Assembly (NCBI GenBank): GCA_963978545.1
Contig: OZ021731.1
Coordinates: 22,357,093-22,421,092 of the forward strand
DNA: 64,000 nt
Reading direction: 5' to 3'
Origin: Linyphia triangularis
Lineage: Eukaryota > Arthropoda > Arachnida > Araneae > Linyphiidae
The notes below the pieces were generated by a model. It was not told where the DNA came from and made no database searches. It was given only the letters and a program-made list of their open reading frames with translations. Positions 12,463-25,249 of this stretch are shown here, piece after piece. Each line of letters opens with the position of its first letter. Position 1 is the stretch's first letter. The translations under genes and the position numbers were made by a program.

Positions 12463-12538
12463 TAAATGAATGAATCAATGAATCAATCCATCAATCAATC
12501 AACCAACCAACCAACCAATCCATCAATCAATCAATCAG
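12463..12538 (+). repeat. Compound tetranucleotide repeat
   Basis: GAAT/CAAT, then CATCAATCAATC, then AACC repeats, then CAATCAATCAG. This is a decayed and diversified continuation of the neighbouring microsatellite. Confidence 0.9.
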
Positions 12539-12540
12539 TA

Positions 12541-13509
12541 ATAAAATTGTTTTATTCCGAAAAAAAAAAAAAAGATATTTGCATGTGAGTGCATAATTTC
12601 AAGTTCACTTTTAATAAATAAATTTCGAAACGTAGTTTGCCTCACATTTTTCTGATAGAAATGTTTTTGATATTTAAAATTAGATCCAAAGACCCCAAGC
12701 ACGCGCTGTGTTAATGAAAATAAAAATTGGCGATGATATTAAAATATTTATATTAAAATATTTGTTTTTATGGGTTATATTATTACAATTAAGTTTCAAT
12801 GCTCTTTAACAAAATTATTTGCTTTACTACATGCCTCTGAGAATTTCCTTATATTTATACGTAAAAAGTAGCATAAGGTGATAACAAACACAAAGTTCAT
12901 GAGCGTACAGCGGCCGATTTTCGTTCCATGTTTCTTTTTCGAACACTTTTCCTTAATCCGAATGAACCAGTTCTTCGTACCAAGTGAAGTGTCTCACCCA
13001 CAACACGTGCCGAAAGGAAAATTGATTTGATCTAATAAAAAAATATTAATATTTTAATTTATCGCTATTTCTATTTATAGACGCTTGGATTTGGTAATTG
13101 TCCTCAAGTCACGTTTGATGATTATCGGTGCTTCGCTTTATTTCATGCTGCTTCGAACCAATGAGATGAGTTCAAACACTTAAAGTTCGTTCTCCTAGTT
13201 ATCGGCATCGTTATGTTGCCAATTCCTCAAACATAAAAAAAAAAAATACATTAAATTATTAACTACTAGCGGACCTGTGCGCATTTAAAATTGCTTAGAG
13301 GAATTAATTTAGTCATAAGAGTTAGATATTGTATTTATTGCTGAGAGATGTAATGAAACATGACTTAGAAAGCAGAACTTGACGCGGCATGGTTGGTGTA
13401 GCTTGTCGGTTTGGTGATAGATCGTATTCAATACATTCATTATAGAGTATCCAATTGAACTTTATCAACATTTAAGTTCGACTTATCAACAACCAATGAA
13501 TTGAATGGT
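12541..13509. other. Non-coding DNA
   Basis: No supported gene. A segment at about 12890-13240 is somewhat richer in CG. ACTAGCGGACCTG near 13264 resembles the end word of the Helitron at 44750 but lacks its hairpin. Confidence 0.4.
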
Positions 13510-13513
13510 TTAA

Positions 13514-13901
13514 CTCTATATTTAGAGGTGGGACTTTAAAGTCCCGTCAGTTTTCTCATGTTAGTGTATTAGTTTAAATGCTTTGAGTCTCACCGGGACT
13601 TAAAAAAATCTACTTCTATGAAGTTCTTTCTTCAATGATTGGATGACAGCACAAGCTTATTTCTTTTAACACATGGATGATTGTCAATCTTCCAGGCATC
13701 CATCTTGACCTTACATCGTCTTATATACTTATCTCTAACAAGTTTCCAAAAAGAAATAAACTTGTGCTGCCATCCAACAGCTGAAGAACGAACTTCATAG
13801 AAGTGGATTTCAAAATCCCATAGGTGTCTCAAAGCGTTTAAATTAACGTTGTACCATGGGAAAACTGAAGGGATTTATACGTCTCGCCAGAAATTAAAGG
13901 G
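13514..13901. mobile_element. TTAA-flanked MITE, piggyBac-like, copy 2
   Basis: A 388-bp relative of 1143-1533, flanked by TTAA at 13510-13513 and 13902-13905. It shares GTCCCGTCAGTTTT, CTCATG, CTTGTGCTGCCATCCAACA, GAACTTCATAGAAGTGGA and the inverted-repeat layout. The left terminus is more diverged (CTCTATATTTAGAGG) than in copy 1. No coding sequence: the minus frame at 13632-13832 is the palindromic interior. Confidence 0.65.
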
Positions 13902-13959
13902 TTAAAGAGGAGAACTTTATCCTTAAGAAACTAATACACTTATTTATTCTAGTAAGAAA

Positions 13960-14665
13960 GAAAGGGGTTAATTGTTGGACCGAATCAACAATATCATCTC
14001 TCTCATAGAACTCTCTATATAGAGTTCCTTCTCATAGAGTAACCTCTACATAGTCCCCTCTCATGCAGTAAGCTCTACGTAGTCCCCTCGTTATAGAGTA
14101 ACCTTTACATTAAGTCCCCTATACACAGAGAAATCTCGCATAAAATAATATCTATATAGAGTTCCCTCTACAAAGAGTCCCCTCTCATAGAATAACCTCT
14201 ACATAGGGTAACCTCTGCAAAGAGTCCCCTCCCATAGAAGTAACCTCTACATTAAGTCCCTATACAAAGCGTCCTCTCTCATAGAACAATCTGTATATAG
14301 AGTCCCCTCTACAAAGAGTCACCTCTCATAGAGTCTCCACTACAGAGTCCCCTCTCATAGAGTAACCTCTACATAGAGCACCTTCTACAAAAAGTCCCCC
14401 TCTTCAAAGAGGCACCTCTCATAGAGTCCCCTCTACAAAGAATCTCCTCTAACAGAGTAACCTCTACATAGAGCGCCCTCTACAAAAAGTCCCTTCAATA
14501 AAGAGTCACCTCTCATAGAGTCTCCTCTACAGAGTCCCCTCTCATAGAGTAACCTCTACATAGAGCACTCTTTATAAAAAGTCCCCGATACAAAATGTCC
14601 TCTCTACAAAGAGTTCCATCTTCAAAAGAATCCCTTCTCCTGTCATAGAGTAATTCTACATAGCA
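13960..14665 (+). repeat. Tandem array of ~40-bp CTCTACATAGAGT-type units
   Basis: Dozens of permuted blocks such as GAGTCCCCTCTCATAGAGTA, ACCTCTACATAGAG and CCCCTCTACAAAGAGTC. Units are of irregular length (about 15-40 bp) and partly self-complementary (CTCTA-TAGAG), so single strands could form short hairpins. Confidence 0.9.
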
Positions 14666-14680
14666 AACAAGTAACACAAT

Positions 14681-15210
14681 GTGCAATGTACAAATTCCGA
14701 ATTTTATAATTTTTTTATTCAATTCTAATTTTAAAAAGACTATAAACACAAAAATGTCTGCTCACTGCGCTTTTTCCCCGCCCAGTTCTTAACGTAAGTT
14801 CTCAGGTTTATTTAGGCGGGAAAAACGACTCATTCAACTCGAAGCTAATGTGACGTCACTTGTTCCGAACTTGGCTAGAAACGCAACAACGGAAACCAGA
14901 TTTTCAAGTTTCTCACACCAACCGGCACGGGATATGGCAATTGTCTAAAAAACTAATTCCATTTATTTGGCAGAAACCTCACGATAACCATAGAAACGGA
15001 AGAAAGTTTTAATGTCACAGATATAAAGCAGCGTTTTGATCGGACTGCGATCATACGAGGTTTTTGGGCATTTAATTTCTTAATATTTAAATAACTAACT
15101 TTTTTAAAGAACTTTTGTTTGAATATTTGGAATCAGAAAGAAAGCCTTTATAAATATAAACTAATTTCACTCGTTTTTAAAAAATGCGGGAATTGTTCAT
15201 TGAAAAAGGG
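14681..15210 (-). mobile_element. MITE family C, copy 1 (inverted)
   Basis: On the minus strand this segment matches 50988-51588: AACGAGTGAAATTAGTTTATATTTAT, CATAGGGATATGGCAATTG-type core, GTGACGTCAC, GAATGAG-CGTTTTTCCCGC, GCAGTGAGC, TTGAATAAAAAAAT. Both ends carry the inverted word CAATG-ACAATTCC, which supports a TIR-bearing DNA element of about 530 bp. Confidence 0.65.
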
Positions 15211-16507
15211 TCCGTCACAAACAAACACCCATCCGAAACAATACATATTATTTCATATATTTCTTTCTAGTTTTTAAAATTACAATGTCGAATTGGCTAA
15301 TTGACTTTGCTACAAGTAGGTTCAACACCATGCAGAGGTCAATTTTCGCTCAATAATAACTTTTCCTTTCTCGACTTCTCGTTTTCAATAAGTTGCTGGG
15401 TAGGTTTTTGTTTAAACACAATTGAGAAATGAAATTTGAAATTGCGTCAAGTCTATAAGGTTGATAAAGGTTCAAATTTCTGCCTATTGTTTTCTCAACC
15501 TTTAAAAACTGTCGGCTGAGTAAAATATAAATTATAGAATGTTAAAAAGTTTTGTGAGTTCAATTGTTTTTTCACTATTTTGTTGTGTGCTTATATTTTC
15601 TAAATATAATTAGACGGATTTAGATGAATTATAAATGACTCTCATAAACTATTTACCATTTTGTAAAGTGTAGAAATATTGGTCCTCTTTGCTTCTGAAA
15701 GATTTTACAAGCTTGTACACCAATTATAAAGGGAAGATAATTGTGACACACAGAATTTGTGAATGTAAAACACAAAATTTGTGTTTTTTCTCTTAAAATC
15801 GATATAATACATAGTAATTGTATATAAGCTAGTTTATACGATAAAATATTCAACGCAGCAGAAAAGTTTTTTTTAGATATTTTTTTTTAAATTTTACAAA
15901 TTAAATATGTGACATCGTTGTCGTATATAAACTGTTTTTGGTACTATTAAAAACTCAATATAACATGCATTGCGGTTCGGTAACATTCAAAAATCGATAT
16001 CTTTCATTGCTATGTATAAACTGTTTATTTTGCGATGAAAAATTCAATGCAGCACACAAAGTTTTTTTTTAACGTTTATAAATTGATACATTACAAGGTT
16101 ATAGTAAGTAAACTCTACAATTTGCAATTAAAAACCAATGAAACATATGTAATACTTGTTTTTTTTTAACATTACAAATTAGATACATTTCTCGTTATTA
16201 TTTGTAAACTGTTTATTAAGTAATTAAAGTCTCATGACTTGTTATTTATAATTTATTAGTAACGAAACATTTTAAATGTTTACCAATTAATATCATTGTT
16301 TATAAACATACTTTGTATAGAACATACTTATCAATAGATAGAACATTTCTTAATTTAAATGCAAATATAAAATCCTAGTAGTTTGTCGATACTTTCTCTG
16401 TGACGTGTTCTTTTAAAGCAATATTCATTTTTATAAATAATATCACTGTTTTACTTTGTACTTATAAATAAAAATAATATAACTCATAAAAACAAAGTTT
16501 TCAATAC
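15211..16507. other. AT-rich non-coding DNA
   Basis: No gene supported. Several loosely repeated phrases (TATAAACTGTTTAT-, ACATTACAAATT) suggest very old tandem duplication between about 15870 and 16250. Confidence 0.4.
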
Positions 16508-16795
16508 AAATCCTTTACATGCATTGCCAATTTTTATATTCATTAACATAGCGCCGTTTCTGTTGTCAGCTTGTGCTTGGTGTTTGCATCCAATTTGAAA
16601 TATTCAAATATTGCAAAATATGTGGTTAACTAGTTTTCAAAATTTATTTAATAAAAATAAATGTGAATTAATGCATTCACAATTAAATATCTTTTTATTT
16701 ATTCCGATTAAAACAAATTTATTATTTATCTATTAAAACAATTTTGGCTACAGGAAAGAGTTTTTGCAATGATCGGTTTTATGCTATTTCGGGGT
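16508..16795 (+). mobile_element. MITE family A, partial copy (first half)
   Basis: Begins AAATCCTTTACATGCATTGCC and continues with CATTAACATAGCGCCGTTTCTG, the AAAATTTATTTAATAAAAAT block and GGAAAGAGTTTTTGCAATGATCGG, then loses similarity. The second half of the unit is missing. Confidence 0.75.
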
Positions 16796-17920
16796 GATTG
16801 GTCCAATCAAATTCAAATGAAAATAATTTTTCTAGCATTAGTTTTTATTCGCCTGCACGAAAAAAAGAAAGTGCCATAAATTCGTCATTTATTATTTTTA
16901 ATAAGATAATACTTATATTTTGTACATGCTCGCTTTAAAAAGAGTCATAATGAAAACATAATTGTTTTCTTAGTATAATTGTAACTTTAACTTTGACATT
17001 TCAAGTACTTTGTTGCTGAATTAGAACCAATAAATTTTGACAATAATTTTAGCGTAACAAGTAAATCCCTAATTTAAACTTGACTATTCGCTTAAACTTA
17101 TAAATCATGTTTATAAACGAAATTTTATGCACTGATCTTTCAATTCGCCTATGTTTTTAATAAGTATTCTACATCGTGGCATTTCGCAAGTATTAACTAT
17201 AGTTAACTCATATTAACTATTATTTATTAGTTTTAGCTATAGTTAGCTCATAGCTAACTATTTTTATTACTATTACAATACATTATCATTTCACCTTTAC
17301 ACCATCTTATGAGTTAGTTTTTACGAAGTTTCTTGAATAAAGAAAAACGTTTTAGGTATCCATGTCAAACACATATCTCGATTATTTTTTTACAAAAAAA
17401 ATAAAATATTTTGATTAAAACAATCAATTTGTCGTGATATATTTTTTGTTTTTAATCTCTCTTCTGGTACTTTATATATGGTTAACAAATTTTTTTTTCA
17501 CTGTTAATACTCAATTACCAATAGTTTATTGTTGAAAAACTATTTACTCGAAACCATGTATCGAGATGGAAGAGAAATTTAAGCAGTGAATTCATTGCTA
17601 GCAGTTATAGATCAAGCTAAAAAAAATTGTAATTATTGTTTTTTTGTGTTTGGGGATTTGATCAGATAAAAAACACTGGAATAGCTAACTTTAGCTAATT
17701 TAGAGGAGGAACGACTGATTTAAAACATCATGGTAATGGAGGAAGTATTTTAGAGGAGGATGAAAATAATCTTCGCATGGTTTAATAATATATCAACCAC
17801 ATAGTTTTCGTGTAAAAGTATAGCTAAGCATGTTTATTGCAACAAATGTTTTAGATTTATTTATATTTTTTTTCGAGATAGGACTTCAAATAAAACAACT
17901 CATAAAAACAGAGTTTTTAA
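16796..17920. other. AT-rich non-coding DNA
   Basis: No gene. Includes nested TAGTTAACT/TAGCTAACT palindromes at 17195-17265. Confidence 0.5.
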
Positions 17921-18393
17921 AAGGTCTTTTATATGCATTGTAAATTTTTATATTCATTAAACACAGTGCCGATATCAAAAACATTTCTATCAGCAAAATG
18001 TGTGACAAATTACGTTTCAAAATTATGAACGTGAATTTATACTCTCATATCCAAATATCGTTTATTTATTCTGATTAAAGTAAGTTTATTATTCAATTAT
18101 TGCAAAAAAATCTGGCAACTGGAAAGAGTTTCAACAATGGTTCGTTCAATGCTATTTTAATACGATTGGATGACAGCAAGTTGGTTTATTAGTATTCCGT
18201 AAAAGCGACCTTTCAGTGACAGTAACAGCCCCAAAATTTGATAGAATGCATTGTCATTAATTAAAATTTGATAGAATGCACCTGTCAAGTTTTAGCTCGA
18301 TTGGATGCCGGCAAGGGGAGTAAATAGGCCTTCGCAGATTCAGCTCCCATCAACAAACATATACACAAAATCGAAGTTAATATAAAGGATTTA
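17921..18393 (+). mobile_element. MITE family A, full-length copy
   Basis: About 473 bp. The start (AAGGTCTTTTATATGCATTG) and the inverted end (AAATCCTTTATATTAAC) are short terminal inverted repeats. The interior has GGAAAGAGTTTCAACAATGG, two direct copies of GATTGGATG-CGGCAAG, ATTCCGTAAAAGCGACC, and ACACAAAATCGAAGTTAAT. No coding capacity. A clear target duplication could not be read. Confidence 0.7.
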
Positions 18394-20084
18394 AATAGTA
18401 TTTACCCATATCAGTTTTAAGACTTAATTTGCGGGAATGGCTCATCTATATTTTATTTTTAAGCAAATGAAACTTTATTGAATTTTACATCGTATTAAGT
18501 TAATTAAGTATATATGCGATATTAAGTGCTTTTTGATATTTTATGTTTTTTGATGAATATAATCTCTAATAACATGCTAAAACATTCAATATTCGATAGT
18601 TTTGCGTTGCTACTGTTTATAAATGTCTTCTACTAGATATAATTTATTTTATATATATTTTTATTCGGTTTTTATAAATTATTTCTCTTGCATTTCTAAA
18701 ATCATACTTAACCTCAGTAGTACACTAACGCTGGCCAATTGGCTCGATAATAGCCTATCTCGATGTGGAACTTTTTAAACTGACCGTCGTAACACATATC
18801 GGCCAATTCCCCCCCAAAGCTGGAAGTTATGAAATACTGATCCACAGTTTTAAAATTGAAATATTTTATTAAAAGAAAGTACAGAGGTCTAAAAAAATAT
18901 ATTTTGTGATGTATTTGACGTGTTTAAAAAAAAAAAAAAAAAAAAAATCGTGTATTTTGGAACGACGCTCTAGTTTCGACCAGAATTATCCAATATCTCA
19001 GAACCTCTATTTCTAACATTGAGCAATATTGCCATGCTTCCTGGGTTAACGTTGTTAACAGTTCAGAAATTTTCTACCTCTTCAAATATGTAGGTTAAGA
19101 AATTTCGCCTCTTCGAGTCTAATTTTGCTTCCATGCCTCATTGAATTTAAAATTGTGACAGATGAAACTTCAGCTGTTTAATTTAAAGTGACAAATGTCT
19201 GGCAAATAAGAATTATAGTGGTTACTGAGTTAAGTAATTGAAACTCGAATGTTTCATTATTGATCTAAAAAAAAAGGAATAATTGGACTTATTTTCGATG
19301 TAATAAGAGCAATTGACGAGTAGAACGGTAATAAATCAATCAATTAAAAAATGTGCTATTAAAAAAAGGGAGTTTCAAGGATCGTTTGTCTTATGTTTGA
19401 GAATTGTATAATGATATTTGGAGAAATGCACAATTAATAGGTGTAAATTATTATATGGCTTAGTACTATTTATAATGTTTAGCTTCTATATTTAAAATAT
19501 ATAAATTACTTATTTGTATAATATTAATAAAGAACAGTGGTACAAGACTACTTCATTTATCAAAAAGGTTGAAAATGTATTTGGATCAAAATAATTAAAA
19601 GGTACTCTTATTTAATATGAAATTTATAAACAGAAGAAAATATTTTCTAAAAGTACAAGGGTAGGTTAAATTTCTTTTTGTGAAAGAAGATTAAATCGTC
19701 TAAACTCTAGATTACTAATGTCTGACTGGCAATAAGAAATCGATGGCCTAACATATCGTTATAGAAATTTGGAAATATAGGTAATGAATATCGAATAATG
19801 AGGTTTTGTTTTAAAATTCAAAGATATTGTCCTTTAGAATTCGAATTCTAAAAAGTGTATTCTTGTTTTAAAGGCTCTCTAAGTATAAAAATAGCTACAT
19901 AAGTTTATTAGTTCGAACCAATAATCGTTAAATATCAATGACCTTCGACGGGTCAAACATTCTAAAAAACTAGTTCATTCTGATTCCTAAATTTAGAACT
20001 CCCAACTGCATATGAGACAATTCTTTTCACAATAACATTAAAAAAATCCTAATTGCAATTATTTGTGTCCTAATTTCGCCCTCT
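18394..20084. other. Non-coding DNA
   Basis: No supported gene; a poly(A) run lies at about 18926-18948. Confidence 0.5.
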
Positions 20085-20102
20085 TAGCTCGCCAAATACT
20101 CA

Positions 20103-20297
20103 ATGGGGAGTCTTGAAGACAATGCAGACCAACTTATCGATATGCTCCACGGATTATCGGCAAAAATCGAAATCTTTTCAGCTGTCTTCGACCAGAGTCC
20201 ACTTTTCGGCATCAATGCAGTCAGTCCTTCTTTTACGCCAATTTCCCAATATGATCATGCTGAAAAGATTCGCGCGAACGAAGCCAAATTCTTATGA
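20103..20297 (+). CDS. Small ORF, 64 codons, possible last exon
   Basis: ATGGGGAGTC opens 64 codons ending in TGA. The segment is clearly less AT-rich than its flanks and its residue composition looks protein-like: acidic and polar N-terminus (MGSLEDNADQLIDML), a central hydrophobic part, and a charged C-terminus (AEKIRANEAKFL). An in-frame TAG lies 15 bp upstream, inside a pyrimidine-rich acceptor-like string (CGCCCTCTTAG, ending at 20087), so the ORF may be all of a small gene or a 3' exon. No family was recognised. A second overlapping frame is also open, which lowers confidence. Confidence 0.35.
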   Translation: MGSLEDNADQLIDMLHGLSAKIEIFSAVFDQSPLFGINAVSPSFTPISQYDHAEKIRANEAKFL

Positions 20298-23190
20298 GTT
20301 AAGGATTGAGTGTTCGGTTAAATAGAGGAATGGTCTTGTTTTGGGCGACCATCCTTTTGTTTGGCGCCCTTTTTTTTTTGTTGTCTTTGAAATAGATTCT
20401 GGGTAATTGTCGGCTTAAGGTGGAAATGGGAGGGGAGCACAACAAACAGCTTCCTTTTCTTTGGTTCTGGGAACTGAATTATATTGTTCTGTCCTATATT
20501 GAAGTGTATGGTAGAATCGTGCAGGAACCATTTAGATGGTCCTCTTGATTATTTGTTGAACCGTTGAGGTACATTGATGGACCGAAGATATTCCAGAAAC
20601 CAGGAGGTGAATGTATTTTGGGTTGTAGAAGTTTCCAGGAAGGAATTTATTTTAACAAGCATTTTTTTGTTGAGGTAAATATTGGGGTTTGAGTGTCATT
20701 GGTTGTTAGTTGACCAGTGGTATTGTTGAGCCCCAGATATTATATATATCTATGGGATAATTTATTTTTGATGATTTTCAGGAGCAATAATTGTGCATTG
20801 GGAACAGGATCTTATTTCTGTAGATGATTGATAAAGCTAAAAATAACGTGTTAATTACCTGAACATAGGTATATTATCTTCCAGAATGGAATGAGGGATT
20901 TTAAAAGATTATAATATTTTGTCCCAGGATAACATCTTCGTTTCATCTTTAGAATAATGGATTTAATTGCATCTTTAGAATATAAGAGTTAGTATATTCA
21001 ATACGTAGTTTAAATAATGTGTAAAATTGGTCTTAGTACTTGTTAAAGTTCAATAAATAGCTTGGGTTGAAGAATCTGTATAGTTTTATAAAACACATGG
21101 TCTTTGTATTTATGAATGTACTTTATGATTAACATATTTCAATACCTCATTTTGAAAGTGCAAAAGTGAATAAATTATATTCAGTTTTTCTCATAGTGGA
21201 TAAAAATCTTAAAATATTAATAGAGACTGCTTTGTATGAAATAATATCTAATGAATCTTTTCACTTCGGAATAGACTCAATTCAACTAAATAAAGTTGCC
21301 TTTGACATGAAAAAAGGTAAAATGACATGGTAGAAATTTCTTGCGTGTTTTATGATTAATGATTAACATATATTGCACTCATCCTTTTTACATAAGTGAT
21401 ACGCAATTTAATAGCTTCATAAAAAGTAAATTTCCCCTTGTCGATGTTTAAGAACTTTAATCTTAAAACAGTTTTTTTTTTATTGATTTACACGATTTAA
21501 AAATTCGACAAATTTAAATTTTCGAATAGGATTTATACTTAATTATTGACCTTCAGAGTTGCGTCTTTACTTCATTATTTTTCTTTAAACTCACTAGTAT
21601 TTGTGGCATTATAAGAAAATAAAAATACTCATTTTGCTAGGCTACAAAGTCTTTTCAAAGTTCAAAACTATTTTTAAACCGATCAAAATAAAAACCATTA
21701 CCTAAAATTAGGCGAATTCTTGTCTCTTTAGCGAAGTAAAAAACACCCCAAATACACCTTTAATTGTTTCACTGATTAAGTTTTAATGGGAAAACTCGGG
21801 GATTATTAAAACAAACTTTCGATTAAGAATGAAAGGAGAAACACTTTTTCGATTTGCTCGATTGGCAAAGCGAAAGAGGGAAACTTTTGCCGTTGATGGT
21901 TGAGGGCAAAATTTAGAACTTTTCGTTTCACTTGTTGATGTTTTTTCTGCACAGTTTATGAGCATATAGGTCGATTTTCCTTGATAGCTTTGATATCCTT
22001 TCGATTACCCGAGGCAGCTTTCTCGCAGGTTAAACATCTTCGTTTTAAAGTATTACCAGATCTTATCAATGGATACTATTCCCACGATGTTTAACTTGGG
22101 AGATGTTGTACCTGAAATGCTAATTTTCGTGGAACATAGGAATGCCTTAAGATGAAGAATAATTATCGTGATGGGAGTTGGATATCTTAAAATGTAAGGT
22201 TTATATGAAATATGCAAAAAGGGCTAGTTTAGATTGAGTGCACGAAGACTTGGATTTAAACCAATTCGTGTTCTTTTATTTGTTCGGAAAAATGAAAATT
22301 CATTGCAAATAAATTGTTAGAAAATAAGCATAATTTTTATTCATATTCTAATAGACCGAAACTCACTTGCACACCTTCGCGATAAAGTCAATAGCGTGTA
22401 TCCAAGAGTGCCTCATTAACCGATGTCGATTGGGCAATATCATTCACACTCTTCTTATTTAAACTATTAAGTTTTATATGTTATATTCTGACTCAGACGA
22501 TAATATCATGTACTGAAACAAGGTTTCCTATACTGAAACTATCGGTCATGATGTATTATCTTTATACAAATCTGTATGAAGATCTGTATTCATACAGATC
22601 TCAGAAACACCTTGTAATTCAACGTGAGGGTAGGGTGTAGCTACTCCAGATTACATGAAGATAGGCTGTTCACACTTGCTTCGGTTTAAATAATAAAATT
22701 ACCTTGATTACTTAATGCTTTCTTATTGATACTTAGTTTCCCACAAATAGCAATAATATTTATACCATGGTGTATGTTCTCCCATTGGTTTTGCTATGTA
22801 TAATGCATATACGAGGGGAAGTGATAATGAAAGCAACTGATTTTTGAGAACAATTTAAGTCTGTTTATATAAAATAAATTTCTTTCAGAAAATTTCAACA
22901 CCTTCTGTACTCCTTTCGCATTTTAAAAATGTTGTAATCAAATATAACTTGAGATATTATCGATTTTTTCATTTATTTCTGCTCAAAATAAGCTTACAAG
23001 GGAAGGGTAGAGCCTATTTGAACTCCATTACGCAAAAGATATCAAACACCTTGGTGAAAAAATAGCAACAGCACTTAAGTCGCCAACTGCTGAGGTATTT
23101 CCACAGGGAAACAGTTCCAAAAAAGTACATACTTTCGTTACAACTTTCCTTATAAAATTTCTAACCAAAAAACTAGGATCACTGAACTAA
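20298..23190. other. AT-rich non-coding DNA
   Basis: No gene supported. A perfect 10-bp palindrome (AGATCTGTAT/ATACAGATCT, 2-nt spacer) lies at 22580-22601. The minus frame 21783-21965 is not supported by any domain. Confidence 0.5.
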
Positions 23191-23193
23191 TAG

Positions 23194-23499
23194 AGACATC
23201 AACAGTGGGGACGCTTCGTCGCAAACGATAACGACGACACTTGTCCGATTCCAATAACTCAAGTTGCCATCGAAGTGGAAGAAAATTACAGTAATTCTCT
23301 ATCACCTCATGTACGGTACCTTCTAACATTCACAAAATAAAGGAACTATATTGAATTAACTTCTTTTCTGTGCTTTGATGGAATCAAAGACGACGTCATA
23401 GCAGGGAATTGGGAACAGTCATTGCACGGGCAATGCTGCGCAAAAATGTTTGTCTGCGAAGTGATTTACTGTTTCGAGGAGGAACACAACTTACGCTGA
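23194..23499 (+). pseudogene. Coding-like segment with one in-frame stop
   Basis: One plus-strand frame is open from about 23194 to 23337, has TAA at 23338-23340, then stays open to tandem TGA TGA at 23497-23502. Composition is protein-like (for example CPIPITQVAIEVEENY, then DGIKDDVIAGNWEQ and a Cys-rich CCAKMFVCEVIYCFEEE) and the local GC is higher than in the flanks. No start codon or family was recognised. It may be a decayed gene or transposon fragment. Confidence 0.25.
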
Positions 23500-25245
23500 T
23501 GATTTTGAGAATCAAAAGAACTGAGTGAGGGAGAGTGTTTTTCATTCTATTAACAGACGAGTGCTTTTTATTTTGATTTGGTTCGATGCATTCTATAAAA
23601 AAAATGTCAATCGTCAGGTAGATTTATAACAAGTGTATCAAATTTGGTGTTCTAAATATATCTTAAAATTGGCTGTTTTTATAATTTCAAACTTAAATGT
23701 TACTATTGGACTTGGATATATCATTTGACGTAGTAACGATTTATGATATACTCGATACCTTTATCAATCTTTTATCATCAGATATTATAAATTATGTACT
23801 CAAAAGGAGTTTTATAGATTCAATTTTTTTTTATAGATTCAAATAAAAAACGTATTCTTCAATATAGAAATACAATTTAAAGAGTACCGATATAAGAGGT
23901 GTTCTCTATCACTTTATCTGAGTTGAGCTGATGTTCAAATATTCTGTAACCAGCATGGATATTTAAGACCAATATTCACACAAGAATATTGTTATATTGT
24001 TATATATATTGTTATATATATTCACACAAGAAAACACACAAGAATCACATTAAAATTTATAAGAACGTATGCTTAATCGAGACATGCATGCCGGGTAGCA
24101 GACGTAACCTAGACAGCAGCGTCCTCTTGTTACACACACCTACACCAAAGCAAATCAGACCATCGCCAGAAGTTTCCATTTACCAAAACGGTACATATTG
24201 CCCATCTCATCATTCAAAACGTATCACTTTTATAATTTGCTTCATGTGGCATTAAAAAGTGTGAGTAAAATAAGTTTATTGGCTGCATGTCCTTAAGTTC
24301 CAAAGAATACAATGTGGTTTACATGGTCTTACAGATTTAAATAGAGTTTGTTAGGGCGAGTATTTTGTCATGTAAAATAGGGGAAGGGGGGGAGGGGGGT
24401 TACTGTCGCTGTTTAAATACAGCAGGAAAAATAATACATTTTGACGTTATACTTTGACAACACCTTGTTGTATGTTACAATTATTGTCTTGTAAATCCAA
24501 ATCTGTAAAAATATTAAGCCGTGTAAGACAATCGTTAAAATCAGTAATAGTTGTTATGATACAAATATATCAACGTAACTTAGTTGTTTAAATATTTTCT
24601 GAGTTACTTAATAGTTATTAATTCGAAGATTAAAACAGATGTGCCGTTCTTGAGAACAGTTCATCATTTACTTTTTCAATATAACTCTTTTCAATATAAC
24701 TCTTGCTCTGTTCTCTAAAGCTTCTGTATCACGATCTGATCTACAAAAAATGTGTTCTTGATAAGAATAACAGATGTCTTGCTGATGGTTACTAAGAAAA
24801 TGTTGAAAAACACGTAGTGTGACAAGGAATCTCGACCTTATGTACTTCGAGTTACAAAATAGGTGCAAATGGGATTTGACTAAAGTATCTGATGTTCGTA
24901 AATATGCTTAAGAACTACCCCTTCTATTCCCGATAAAACTTTTATCATTCAGTATATTTTTCACGTAATCGCATTTCTATTCGTTCAAAACTTTTTACTC
25001 CCCCTGTATATTCCAATACTATCTATTTTTTTTTGGTACTAAAATACGAGAAATTTTAAAAACTGGGTTTTAAAGCAATTTCAACAATTACTATAATTTA
25101 ACAGTAGTTGTATCTTTAATTAACAAAGCTTAGCTGTCATGAAGTTTCATTAAATATAGTTAGTTTATATACATTCAAATTAATGAATACGCATAGATTT
25201 GTGGACTTGTTGAAAATAAACTAATCAGCTATCTTTTTGCTTACA
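23500..25245. other. AT-rich non-coding DNA
   Basis: Upstream of the V/P-rich gene; probably contains its first intron and unidentified 5' exon. A G-rich tract lies at 24380-24399 (runs of 4, 7 and 6 G), a possible quadruplex former. Confidence 0.45.
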
Positions 25246-25246
25246 G
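25221..25246 (+). promoter_or_regulatory. 3' splice site before the V/P-rich exon
   Basis: A branch-like CTAAT at 25221-25225, a pyrimidine tract and CTTACAG ending at 25246, only 3 bp before the ATG. This implies an upstream untranslated exon. Confidence 0.65.
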
Positions 25247-25249
25247 AAA

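Noticed and set aside
13264..13290. ACTAGCGGACCTG as another Helitron 3' end
   Set aside because: The hairpin required upstream of CTAG is absent.
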